This document shows, in pieces, positions 1 through 7,649 of a stretch of DNA of 34,647 bases. Position numbers and translations under genes: made by a program. Source of the stretch: Clostridiales bacterium. Lineage in GTDB: Bacteria > Bacillota > Clostridia > Oscillospirales > Oscillospiraceae. The stretch spans positions 1 through 34,647 of the forward strand of contig JALETK010000094.1 of assembly GCA_022781505.1 (NCBI GenBank). The letters run 5' to 3'. Below the pieces are notes generated by a model. The model did no database searches. It saw only the letters and a list, made by a program, of their open reading frames with translations, and had not been told where the DNA came from. Position 1 is the stretch's first letter, and every line of letters begins with the position of its first letter.

Positions 1-427
1 CGGCAAGGAGGTCTTCACCGGCAGCATCGCCGTTCACGAGGGCAAGCTGGTGTTCTCCCTGTGGATTCCCGACGGCGACGAGACCACCAGCGTGAACCTG
101 GTCTACACCGACGCCACCGGGGATTACACCCTCTCCTTTGATAGCATGGGCGAATCCATCACCCTGGAGGGAACCATGAAGCTGGAGGACGGCAATTTCC
201 GCTTCACCACCGGCACAGAGGTGGAGAGCATCGGCATCCGGTGTGAGCTCACCATGAAGGCCCTGGCCGCAGCGCCCCAGGCCCTCACCGGCGCCAAGAC
301 CCTGGATATGCTGAACATGTCCGAGGAGGAGAGCAACGAGTTTATGTACCAGGTGCAGCAGAACCTTATGGCCGACGAGGAAATTATGAACCTTCTGATG
401 TTTTTCTACGGCTACAGCGGCATGTAA
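1..427 (+). CDS. C-terminal part of an unknown protein (5' end outside window)
   Basis: The frame is open from the window edge (first full codon at base 2) to TAA at 425-427, giving about 141 residues, so the start lies upstream. The visible part alternates polar and hydrophobic residues in a way that suggests beta strands (for example VNLVYTDATGDYTLSF and SITLEGTMKLEDGNFRFTTG), then ends in a Met- and Glu-rich helical tail (MLNMSEEESNEF). I see no catalytic motif and no membrane segment. A beta-sheet, possibly extracytoplasmic or lipoprotein-like domain is an inference from this pattern only. I do not recognise the family. The next gene has its own promoter, so the two need not be co-transcribed. 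Confidence 0.7.
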   Translation, partial: GKEVFTGSIAVHEGKLVFSLWIPDGDETTSVNLVYTDATGDYTLSFDSMGESITLEGTMKLEDGNFRFTTGTEVESIGIRCELTMKALAAAPQALTGAKTLDMLNMSEEESNEFMYQVQQNLMADEEIMNLLMFFYGYSGM

Positions 428-481
428 AAGGCTGCGGGCCGAAGGGGAATGGGCTTTTTTCAAGGATTCCCGAAATTCCGG

Positions 482-510
482 TTGCTATTTTTCGCAGCAG
501 CCTGTATAAT
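482..510 (+). promoter_or_regulatory. Vegetative-type promoter of the ferredoxin gene
   Basis: TTGCTA (482-487) and a perfect TATAAT (505-510) are 17 bases apart. The predicted transcript would start near 517, shortly before the AGAAGGAG ribosome-binding site and ATG 544. Confidence 0.7.
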
Positions 511-543
511 GGTCTTGATGAAAAAAAGAGAAGGAGACTGGTT

Positions 544-936
544 ATGAAAAAACTGTCTGTCAAAAAGGGCGCTTCCTGCATGGCTTGCCTGGAATGTGTC
601 CGGGCCTGCTCTAATGCGTTCTACAAGGAATTCCATCAGGACAAATCCTGCATCCAGATCGTGGAGAAAAATGGCGCTCCCAAGCCCAACACCTGCATCC
701 AGTGCGGCAAGTGCGCCAGGAACTGCGAGGCCGGCGCCATCACCCAGAACCCCAAGACCGGGGTGTACATGATCAACAAGAAGCTCTGCACCGGCTGCGG
801 CAAGTGCGCCGAGGTCTGTCCCTTCCACCTGATCGTGTCTCCCGCCGTGTCCGGCGGACCCGCCTCCAAGTGCATCGCCTGCGGCATCTGCGTCAAGAGC
901 TGCCCCATGGAGATCCTGGAGATCGTGGAGAAGTAA
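544..936 (+). CDS. Small ferredoxin-like protein with four 4Fe-4S motifs
   Basis: A 130-aa cytoplasmic iron-sulfur protein. Four CxxCxxCxxxC motifs are visible: C12-C15-C18-C22, C51-C54-C57-C61, C82-C85-C88-C92 and C110-C113-C116-C120, the last two followed by Pro. There is one extra Cys at 36. Sixteen ligands fit four [4Fe-4S] clusters, the arrangement of the electron-transfer subunits of molybdopterin oxidoreductases and hydrogenases (HycB/DmsB type). Here no catalytic subunit is adjacent, so it probably serves as a stand-alone electron carrier; the partner cannot be told from the window. The start is ATG 544, behind AGAAGGAG. It is transcribed alone: a promoter at 482-510 and a terminator at 952-984 bracket it. 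Confidence 0.9.
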   Translation: MKKLSVKKGASCMACLECVRACSNAFYKEFHQDKSCIQIVEKNGAPKPNTCIQCGKCARNCEAGAITQNPKTGVYMINKKLCTGCGKCAEVCPFHLIVSPAVSGGPASKCIACGICVKSCPMEILEIVEK

Positions 937-951
937 TCGCATCCATCCCGG

Positions 952-984
952 CGCAGGGGGCTTATGGCCCCCTGCGTTTTTTTT
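952..984 (+). terminator. Rho-independent terminator after the ferredoxin gene
   Basis: A perfect 10-bp stem (CGCAGGGGGC at 952-961 with GCCCCCTGCG at 967-976) around a 5-base loop is followed by eight T (977-984). Confidence 0.95.
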
Positions 985-1041
985 GACGCAGCGGGCCGCC
1001 CACAGGGGAAATTGGGCCTTTCCTTTTCTCTGTGCATCGTG

Positions 1042-1099
1042 TATAATAGCAGCATCCCCTCACCCGGCCGGGTGAGGCAAAATCACCGGAGACCGGTGA
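1042..1099 (+). promoter_or_regulatory. Possible promoter and two-hairpin leader before the DUF1015 gene
   Basis: A perfect TATAAT lies at 1042-1047, but the -35 at 17 bases (TTTCCT, 1019-1024) is poor. Two perfect inverted repeats follow: a 20-base palindrome at 1058-1077 (arms CTCACCCGG/CCGGGTGAG) and TCACCGG-AGA-CCGGTGA at 1083-1099. The arms resemble each other, so alternative pairing between the two hairpins is possible. No known riboswitch class is recognised. Confidence 0.45.
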
Positions 1100-1129
1100 T
1101 AAAAATGAACGATGAAAGGTTGGAGCCCG

Positions 1130-2368
1130 ATGAACGCATTTATGCCGGCCGATATTCTGATTCCCCAGGTGGATTCCATGGAGAAATGGGCGGTAATCGC
1201 CTGCGACCAGTTTACCTCTGACCCAGCCTATTGGAGCCGCGTGGAGCAGACCGTGGGCGAGGCCCCCTCCACCCTGCGGCTGATTCTCCCCGAGGCGGAG
1301 CTGGGAAGCCCCAACGAGGGAGAGCGTATTCAGACCATCAACCAGACCATGGAGGCGTATTTGCAGAAGGGCCTGTTCCGCTGCTACCCCAACGCCCTTG
1401 TGTATGTGGAGCGGGTGCTGCAGAACGGCGCGGTTCGCAAGGGCCTGGTGGGTATGGTGGATTTGGAGGCCTACGATTACAATCCCGGGGCCGTCTCCCC
1501 CATCCGGGCCACGGAGCGGACGGTGACGGAGCGGATTCCCCCCCGCCAGCGGGTTCGCCGGGACGCGGGGCTGGAGCTGCCCCACATCCTCCTTTTGTGC
1601 GATGACGACGAAAAGGTTCTCCTGGAGCCCATCGAGGCCCGGCGGGAGAGCCTGGAGAAGCTTTACGACTTTGACCTCATGGAGGGCGGCGGCCACATCA
1701 CCGGCTACCTGGTCTCCGGCCCGGAGGTGGAGGCTTTCCAGAACCGGCTGGCGGACTACACCGCCCGGTGCCCGGAGAAATACCGGGGCCTTCCGGGAGA
1801 ACCCCTGGTCTTCGCCGTGGGGGACGGCAACCACTCCCTGGCCACGGCCAAGAGCTGCTACGAGGAGCTGAAGGCCAAAAATCCCGGGGTGGATTTGTCC
1901 AACCATCCCGCCCGGTTCGCCCTGGTGGAGCTGGAGAACATCCACGACGAGGCCCAGCAGTTTGAGCCCATCCACCGGGTGGTGACGGAGACGGACCCGG
2001 AGGCACTGCTCGCCGCCCTGGAGCCCTGGTGCGCCCCCGACGGGTACCCCATCGCCTGGTTTGCGGGAAGCAAGTCCGGCACCGTGTACCTGGACCGGAG
2101 CCGCAGCCAGCTGGAGGTGGGCGCTTTGCAGCAGTTCCTGGACGAGTACCTGGCCGCCAACCCCGGAAAGATTGACTACATCCACGGGGACGAGGACTTG
2201 AAGACCCTGGCCCGGCAGGATTGCGCCATCGGCTTCCTGCTCCCCGCCATGGCCAAGAGCCAGCTGTTCCGGGGAGTTGTGGCCGACGGGGTTCTTCCCC
2301 GGAAGACCTTCTCCATGGGCCACGCCCGGGAGAAACGATACTATTTGGAAGGAAGAAAAATCAAGTGA
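1130..2368 (+). CDS. DUF1015 family protein
   Basis: A 412-aa soluble protein matching the DUF1015 family in overall length and in signature segments: the N-terminal FMPADILIPQ, WAVIACDQFTSDP and the central VFAVGDGNHSLATAK. The DGNHS motif resembles the DGHHR motif of ParB/sulfiredoxin-fold nucleotide-binding proteins, some of which phosphorylate free serine. That link is inference; the biochemical role here is not established from sequence. In many genomes DUF1015 genes sit near serine biosynthesis genes, but not here. Start: ATG 1130 follows AAAGGTTGGAG at a good distance; an in-frame ATG at 1112 has a much weaker site. The stop overlaps the ispE GTG start (GTGA at 2365-2368), so the two genes are translationally coupled. 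Confidence 0.85.
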   Translation: MNAFMPADILIPQVDSMEKWAVIACDQFTSDPAYWSRVEQTVGEAPSTLRLILPEAELGSPNEGERIQTINQTMEAYLQKGLFRCYPNALVYVERVLQNGAVRKGLVGMVDLEAYDYNPGAVSPIRATERTVTERIPPRQRVRRDAGLELPHILLLCDDDEKVLLEPIEARRESLEKLYDFDLMEGGGHITGYLVSGPEVEAFQNRLADYTARCPEKYRGLPGEPLVFAVGDGNHSLATAKSCYEELKAKNPGVDLSNHPARFALVELENIHDEAQQFEPIHRVVTETDPEALLAALEPWCAPDGYPIAWFAGSKSGTVYLDRSRSQLEVGALQQFLDEYLAANPGKIDYIHGDEDLKTLARQDCAIGFLLPAMAKSQLFRGVVADGVLPRKTFSMGHAREKRYYLEGRKIK

Positions 2369-3225
2369 GCATTACCCTGCGCGAGGGCGCTTTTGCCAAA
2401 ATCAATCTGACCCTGGATGTGCTGGACCGCCGGGCGGACGGCTATCATGACATCCGCTCTGTGTTGCAGACCATCTCCATCCGGGATGTTGTGGAGCTGG
2501 AGCTGGGCACGGGCCAGCCCTGGGCCCTGACCTGCGACAAGGAGGACATCCCCCAGGACAACACCAACCTGGCCTGGCGGGCGGCGGAGGTGTTTTTCCG
2601 CACCGCCAAGAAAGACCCCCAGGGTCTTACCATCCGCATCACCAAGCGAATCCCCGCCCAGGCGGGGCTGGGCGGCGGCAGCGCCGACGCCGCCGCGGTG
2701 CTCCGGGCCCTGAACCGGCACTATGAATACCCCTTCTCCGTCTACGCCCTGGCGGAGCTGGGGGCGGAGGTGGGCAGCGACGTGCCCTTCTGCACCCTGG
2801 GTGGCACCGCTCTGGCGGAGGGCCGGGGAGAGCGGCTGCGGAAGCTGCCGGATCTGCCGGAGACTGTGTTTGTGGTGTGCAAGCCGGACTTCTCCGTGTC
2901 CACCCCGGAGCTCTACCGGAGGCTGGACGAGACCGCCATTGCCAAGCGGCCGGATCACAAGGCCATGGAGGCCGCCATTGCCAAGGGTGACCTGGGAGCC
3001 GTGGCGGAGAACCTGTGGAACGTCTTTGAGCCGGTGGTGACGGAGGAGCACCTGGAGCTGAACTACATCAAATCCCTGATGAACTCCTACGGGGCCATGG
3101 GCTTCGCCATGACCGGCTCCGGCTCGGCGGTTTACGCCATGATGCCCAGCTTTGAGTACGCCGCCGTGGTGTGCGCCATGCTGAAGGAGAACTATCCCCA
3201 GATCTTTATCGCGAAAAACGTATAA
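2365..3225 (+). CDS. ispE: 4-diphosphocytidyl-2-C-methyl-D-erythritol kinase
   Basis: A 286-aa GHMP kinase that phosphorylates the 2-OH of 4-diphosphocytidyl-2-C-methylerythritol with ATP, the fourth enzyme of the MEP isoprenoid pathway (cytoplasm). Visible motifs: AFAKINLTLDVL with the substrate-binding Lys at residue 12, GYHDIRSVLQ, the glycine-rich ATP loop PAQAGLGGGSADAA (about 97-110), VGSDVPF with the catalytic Asp 139, and the C-terminal GHMP motif MTGSGSAVYA. Length is normal for the family. The start is GTG 2365, which overlaps the previous stop and lies behind GGAAGGAAG; no Met alternative upstream would keep the conserved N-terminus at normal length. The spoIIR promoter overlaps its 3' end. 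Confidence 0.95.
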   Translation: MSITLREGAFAKINLTLDVLDRRADGYHDIRSVLQTISIRDVVELELGTGQPWALTCDKEDIPQDNTNLAWRAAEVFFRTAKKDPQGLTIRITKRIPAQAGLGGGSADAAAVLRALNRHYEYPFSVYALAELGAEVGSDVPFCTLGGTALAEGRGERLRKLPDLPETVFVVCKPDFSVSTPELYRRLDETAIAKRPDHKAMEAAIAKGDLGAVAENLWNVFEPVVTEEHLELNYIKSLMNSYGAMGFAMTGSGSAVYAMMPSFEYAAVVCAMLKENYPQIFIAKNV

Positions 3226-3249
3226 TATTTCCAGTCGCCGTCCATACTG
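3220..3249 (+). promoter_or_regulatory. Candidate forespore (sigma-F/sigma-G) promoter of spoIIR
   Basis: GTATA (3220-3224, overlapping the ispE stop codon) and CATACTG (3243-3249) are 18 bases apart and match the -35 and -10 elements of forespore sigma factors. The predicted transcript starts near 3256, about 23 bases before spoIIR. In Bacillus subtilis spoIIR is a sigma-F gene, which agrees. Confidence 0.65.
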
Positions 3250-3278
3250 TGAGTAATTACGGATGGACGGTGACTTTT

Positions 3279-3893
3279 ATGATGAAGTGGATCAAACGGC
3301 TGCTGATTCTGGTGCTGGCGGCGTCGGTGGTGACCGGCGGGGCGGGGCTTCTGCGGGATCAGGAGACCCTGGAGGAGGGCCTGCTGCGGCTCCATGTGGT
3401 GGCCAACTCCGACGCTCCGGAGGATCAGGCGGTAAAGCTCCGGGTGAAGGACGCGGTGGTGTCCATGCTGGAGGAAACCATGGAGGCCATGCCCACGGTG
3501 GAGGAGGCCAGGGCGTATCTGGAGACGCACCTTCCCCAGATTGAGGAGACGGCCAACCGGGTTCTCAAGGAGCTGGGCAGCGGCCTGGAGGCGGTGGTGA
3601 CCTTTGCCAGGGAGCGGTTTCCCACCCGGGAGTACGATACCTTCCGCCTCCCCGCCGGGGTCTATCAGGCCCTGCGGATCACCATCGGAGCGGGGGAGGG
3701 GCACAACTGGTGGTGCGTCCTGTTCCCCAGCCTGTGCGTCCCCGCCTCCACCCAGGGCTTCACCGCGGCGGCGGAGGCCTCGGGCATGTCCCAGACCCTG
3801 GCAGGCACCCTGGCCGGAGACACCACCGGCTACGAAATCCGCTTCCGCCTCCTGGACTGGCTGGGGGAGGTAAAAGCCGGTTTTGCTCCGTAG
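3279..3893 (+). CDS. spoIIR: Stage II sporulation protein R
   Basis: A 204-aa secreted or membrane-associated sporulation signalling protein. In B. subtilis SpoIIR is made in the forespore, enters the intermembrane space and triggers SpoIIGA to process pro-sigma-E in the mother cell. Seen here: an N-terminal hydrophobic segment (WIKRLLILVLAASVV), the family signature LRLHVVANSDAPEDQAVKLRVKDAV, and GEGHNWWCVLFPSLCVP near residue 145. Start: ATG 3279 or the adjacent ATG 3282; GGACGG lies about 8 bases upstream. A start further upstream would put the signal segment too far inside and would lie before the candidate promoter. The gene appears monocistronic, and its stop coincides with the beginning of an interspersed repeat. 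Confidence 0.93.
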   Translation: MMKWIKRLLILVLAASVVTGGAGLLRDQETLEEGLLRLHVVANSDAPEDQAVKLRVKDAVVSMLEETMEAMPTVEEARAYLETHLPQIEETANRVLKELGSGLEAVVTFARERFPTREYDTFRLPAGVYQALRITIGAGEGHNWWCVLFPSLCVPASTQGFTAAAEASGMSQTLAGTLAGDTTGYEIRFRLLDWLGEVKAGFAP

Positions 3894-4296
3894 GAAACGG
3901 TCTTGACCAGGGGCGCTGATTAGGGTTACAGATTGTCATACTTTATGGGAAGCGCCCCTCCGATGCACCGGAGCGCGAACTTCAAGGCGCAATGTAGGGC
4001 GGGGGTCTTGCCCCCGCCGGGCACTTGCCAATCTGCCCTGCAGCTCCATCCAAACCCACCAGGCCCCCAACCCTGTCATTGCTATGAAACAACCGCCGCA
4101 CCCCCGACATGTCATCCTGAGCCACAGGCGAAGGATCTTGCGCAGAAGGGTTCCGATACGGAAGCCCCGGTGCATGAGATCCTTCGGCTACGCCTCGCCG
4201 ATGACAGGGGAGGCCTTTCGTTTATGGTGGCGTGAAAACACATGATGATTGTGGGGAGACGGATTGCCACGACCCCTGCGGGGTCTCGCAATGACA
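3892..4296 (+). repeat. Mosaic intergenic repeat, copy A
   Basis: This 510-base gene-free stretch (3894-4403) is mostly repeat. From 3892 to about 4019 it aligns by eye at roughly 85% with the reverse complement of 32271-32398; the shared part includes a 9-bp stem AGGGGCGCT/AGCGCCCCT (3909-3917, 3951-3959) and a GC-rich palindrome near 3994-4017. At 4110-4206 a module bounded by TGTCATCC and GATGACA, with inner GAAGGATCT/AGATCCTTC, matches 32126-32220 in direct orientation. An outer pair, TGTCATTGC (4074-4082) and GCAATGACA (4288-4296), encloses it, with a further hairpin at 4263-4292. No coding potential is seen, and nothing else is recognised from 4297 to 4390. Confidence 0.8.
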
Positions 4297-4403
4297 GACT
4301 TGGAGGTGCAGCGCATGTGGCGAGCGTGTGCATGACTACGGAAGTATTCGGGGTTATTGAATCGGTACGACATTTGATTTAAACAAAACCGGAGGTGACA
4401 GCC

Positions 4404-7400
4404 ATGCTGGAACTGATTTTGGGAAAAAACTGGCGGGCCAACCGGGACCGTGTTCTGGAGCGGATGGCCCGGGATGTGGCGGCGGGGCGGGAGAAGCTTG
4501 TCCTGCTGGTGCCGGAGCAGGCCTCCCATGAATATGAGCGACGCCTGTGCGCCGCCGCCGGGGACCGGGCCAGCCGGTACGGGGAGGTGCTGAGCTTCAC
4601 CCGCCTTGCCAGCCGGGTTTTCTCCCAGACCGGCGGCGGGGCAGTGGCCACCCTGGACGGGGGCGGGCGGCTCCTGGCCATGGCGGCGGCGGTGTGGCAG
4701 CTGCGGCCCCGGCTGAAGGCCTACGCCGCCGTGGGCACCAGGCCCGAATTTCTCTCCTCCCTGGTGACGGCGGTGGACGAGTTCAAAAGCTGCTGTGTCA
4801 CCCCCGGGCTTCTGCAGGAGGCTTCCAAACTGACCGAGGGGGCCCTGGCCCAGAAGCTGGAGGAGCTGTCCCTCCTGCTGGAGGGGTACGAGGGCATCTG
4901 CGCCCGGTTCGGACAGGACCCCCGGGACCGGATGACCAAGCTCCTGGAGGCCCTGGAGGAGGGGGACTTTGCCCAGACCCATGTGTTTTACATAGACGGA
5001 TTTTCCGATTTCACCGCCCAGGAGCTGGGCATTTTGGAGTACCTTGTGAAAAATGCCCCCCAGGTGACCGTGAGCCTGGCCTGTGACACCCCGGGAACCC
5101 GGCTCTCCGGCATGGAGCTGGCGGGGGAGACGGCGGGGCTTCTCACCCGCCTGGCGGGGGGCGCCCGGCTGGAGACGGTTCCGGACCCGGAGGCGGACAC
5201 GGCCCTGGGAAAGCTCCGGGCCGGGCTTCTGAGCGGCCCGGAGCCAAGGCTTCCGGCGGGGGCCGTTCGGGCGGTGCGCCTGGCCTCCCTCCGGGAGGAG
5301 TGCTGCTACACCGCCGCCCGGCTCCGGGAGCTGGCGGCGGAGGGCGTCCGGTACCGGGATATGGCCGTGGTCATGAGCGACCCGGAGCGGTATGAGCCCC
5401 TTCTCCACCAGGTGCTGGGCCAGTACGGCATCCCGGCTTACTTTGCCGGGGTGGAGGACATCCTGCACAAGTCCGCCATCTACACGGTGATGACCGCCCT
5501 GGAGGCGGTCACCGAGGGACTGGAGGCGTCCTGGGTGCTCCGGTATCTCAAGTCGGTGCTCTCCCCCCTGGAGCCCGGGGACTGCGATGCCCTGGAGAAC
5601 TACGTCCTGGCCTGGCGCATCAGCGGGAAGGCCTGGGGAGAGCCCTTCACCCGGCACCCCCGGGGCCTGGGGAAGAACTGGGAGCCGGAGGACAGGGCCG
5701 CCCTGGAGGCGCTGAACCGGAGCCGGGAGGCGGGGGCCCTGCCCCTGTGCCGCCTGGAAAAGTCCCTCCGGCAGGCCGGAACCGTGGTAGAGCAGCTTCG
5801 GGGGCTCTATGCCTTTTTGGAGGAGGTGGGCCTGGCAAAGCGGCTGGAGGAGCTGGCGAACCGGTTCCGGGCCGCCGGAGACCCGCGGAGCGCCCAGGAG
5901 CAGGAGCAGCTGTGGGAGATTCTGGTGGGGGCCATGGAGCAGATGGCGGGCCTTTTGGGGGAGACGACCCTGGAGACCGATGCCTTTGTGCGCCTGTTCC
6001 GGCTGCTCCTCAGCCAGTACCATGTGGGCACCATCCCGCAAACCCTGGACAATGTCACCGTAGGCGGCCCCGCCGCCATGCGGCGGCAGGAGGCCCGGCA
6101 CGTCTTTGTGCTGGGGGCCCAGGAGGGCCTGCTGCCCAAGGGGGGCGCCGGGGGCATGGTGCTCACGGAGCCGGAGCGGCAGACCCTCATGGGTCTGGGA
6201 GTGCCCCTCCGGCAGGATCTGTACCGGCAGCTGGAGCAGGAGCTGGCGGGGCTGCTGGCGGTGGCCACAGGGGCCACGGAGCGCATCACCTTCACCTGCG
6301 GCGCCGGACAGAGCGCCTATGTGTTCCGCCGGGTGTGCCGGATGCTGGGCCGGGACCCGGAGGAGCAGGGAACCCTCTCGCCCCTGGACGGGGCCTATGA
6401 CCCCTGGGCGGCGGGGGCCATGCTCCTCCGGGCGGGAGAAAGTCTCCCGGCGGCGGAGCCGGAGCGGAGCACCCTGCAAAGACAGCGGGATTACCGGCTG
6501 GGCCGCCTGACCCCGGAGACCGTCCGGGGGCTTTACGGCAATCAGCTCCTCCTCTCCGCCTCCCAAGTGGACAAGGCGGCCTCCTGTCGCTTCGCTTACT
6601 TCATGCGCTACGGCCTGAAGGCAGAGGCCCGGCGGGAGATCACCGTGGACCCGGCGGAGTTCGGCGCCTTTGTCCACTACGTCCTGGAGCACACCGCCCG
6701 GGAGGTCTGCCGCCTGGGGGGCTTTACCCAGGTGAGCCTGGAGAAAACCCAGGCCCTGGCGGAGGCATACGCGGAGGCGTACCAGAAGCAGGTGTTCTCC
6801 GACCTCCAGGACCGGAGCCTCCGCCAGACCTATCTCTTCCGGAGAAACCTCCGGGAGCTCCAGGCGGTGGTGCAGGACTTGTGGGAGGAGCTGACCCAGT
6901 CCCGGTTCCGGCCCGGGGGCTTCGAGGTGAAGTTCGGGGCCGGGGGCGGAATGCCCTCTGTGGAGATTCCCGGCGGAGCCATGGCAGCCCGGATTCAGGG
7001 CTTCGTGGACCGGCTGGATACATATGAAAAGGACGGCCAAACCTATGTCCGGGTGGTGGACTACAAGACCGGACGGAAGGATTTTGATTACTGCGACGTG
7101 TTAAACGGCATCGGCCTGCAGATGCTCATTTACCTCTTCGCCCTGGAGGACGTGGGGCAGGACCTTCTGGGGGCACAGCCCCAGGCGGCGGGGGTGCTGT
7201 ACTTCCCCGCCCGGGCGGCGGTGCTGCCCACGGAGGGCCCCGTGGCCCCGGAGGAGGCCCGGGCCCTCAGGCAGAAGGAGGCCCAGCGGAAGGGCCTGAT
7301 CCTGGCGGACGAGGGCGTGCTGGAGGCCATGGACGGCAGCGAGAGCCAGCGGTTTCTCCCGGTGAAGCGGGGGAAGGACGGGAGCCTGGGGGGCGACGTG

Positions 7401-7649
7401 GCCGCCCCGGGCCAGCTGGCGATGCTGAAAAAATATGTGATGGAGACCCTCGCCAAGCTGGTGGACGGCATCGCCGGGGGCCAGGTGGAGCCAAACCCCT
7501 ATGTCCGGGGGGATCACGAGGCCTGCCGGTTCTGCGATTACGGCGGGGCCTGCCACCTGGATCTGTGGGGAGAGCCCCGGGTCTTCCGGGCGGTGACCGG
7601 GCCGGAATTCTGGCAGCAGGTGGAAAAGGAGGAGATCCATGGCAAGTGA
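4404..7649 (+). CDS. addB: AddB subunit of the AddAB helicase-nuclease
   Basis: A 1081-aa protein, somewhat shorter than the roughly 1150-aa AddB of Bacillus. AddAB resects double-strand DNA ends for RecA loading in recombinational repair. Seen: an N-terminal helicase-like region (LVLLVPEQASHEYERRL, EVLSFTRLASRVF), a C-terminal RecB-family nuclease motif VVDYKTGRKDFD (D886, K888), and cysteines that fit the AddB 4Fe-4S staple (C728 and C1041-C1044-C1050, the last three in ACRFCDYGGACHL). Odd: where AddB normally has a Walker A motif near residue 10 (GRSGSGKT-like), this protein reads LGKNWRANRD, so nucleotide binding there is probably lost. The start is ATG 4404, 5 bases after GGAGGTGA; an in-frame GTG at 4395 lies within the ribosome-binding site. 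It overlaps addA by 11 bases. Confidence 0.93.
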   Translation: MLELILGKNWRANRDRVLERMARDVAAGREKLVLLVPEQASHEYERRLCAAAGDRASRYGEVLSFTRLASRVFSQTGGGAVATLDGGGRLLAMAAAVWQLRPRLKAYAAVGTRPEFLSSLVTAVDEFKSCCVTPGLLQEASKLTEGALAQKLEELSLLLEGYEGICARFGQDPRDRMTKLLEALEEGDFAQTHVFYIDGFSDFTAQELGILEYLVKNAPQVTVSLACDTPGTRLSGMELAGETAGLLTRLAGGARLETVPDPEADTALGKLRAGLLSGPEPRLPAGAVRAVRLASLREECCYTAARLRELAAEGVRYRDMAVVMSDPERYEPLLHQVLGQYGIPAYFAGVEDILHKSAIYTVMTALEAVTEGLEASWVLRYLKSVLSPLEPGDCDALENYVLAWRISGKAWGEPFTRHPRGLGKNWEPEDRAALEALNRSREAGALPLCRLEKSLRQAGTVVEQLRGLYAFLEEVGLAKRLEELANRFRAAGDPRSAQEQEQLWEILVGAMEQMAGLLGETTLETDAFVRLFRLLLSQYHVGTIPQTLDNVTVGGPAAMRRQEARHVFVLGAQEGLLPKGGAGGMVLTEPERQTLMGLGVPLRQDLYRQLEQELAGLLAVATGATERITFTCGAGQSAYVFRRVCRMLGRDPEEQGTLSPLDGAYDPWAAGAMLLRAGESLPAAEPERSTLQRQRDYRLGRLTPETVRGLYGNQLLLSASQVDKAASCRFAYFMRYGLKAEARREITVDPAEFGAFVHYVLEHTAREVCRLGGFTQVSLEKTQALAEAYAEAYQKQVFSDLQDRSLRQTYLFRRNLRELQAVVQDLWEELTQSRFRPGGFEVKFGAGGGMPSVEIPGGAMAARIQGFVDRLDTYEKDGQTYVRVVDYKTGRKDFDYCDVLNGIGLQMLIYLFALEDVGQDLLGAQPQAAGVLYFPARAAVLPTEGPVAPEEARALRQKEAQRKGLILADEGVLEAMDGSESQRFLPVKRGKDGSLGGDVAAPGQLAMLKKYVMETLAKLVDGIAGGQVEPNPYVRGDHEACRFCDYGGACHLDLWGEPRVFRAVTGPEFWQQVEKEEIHGK

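Noticed and set aside
3933..4235. Short open frames inside the intergenic repeat after spoIIR
   Set aside because: They run through palindromic repeats also found at 32.0-32.4 kb in other orientations, and lack ribosome-binding sites.
4357..4385. TTGAAT...TAAACA as an addB promoter
   Set aside because: A transcript from it would begin at or inside the addB ribosome-binding site (4391-4398), so it is unlikely to be the working promoter.
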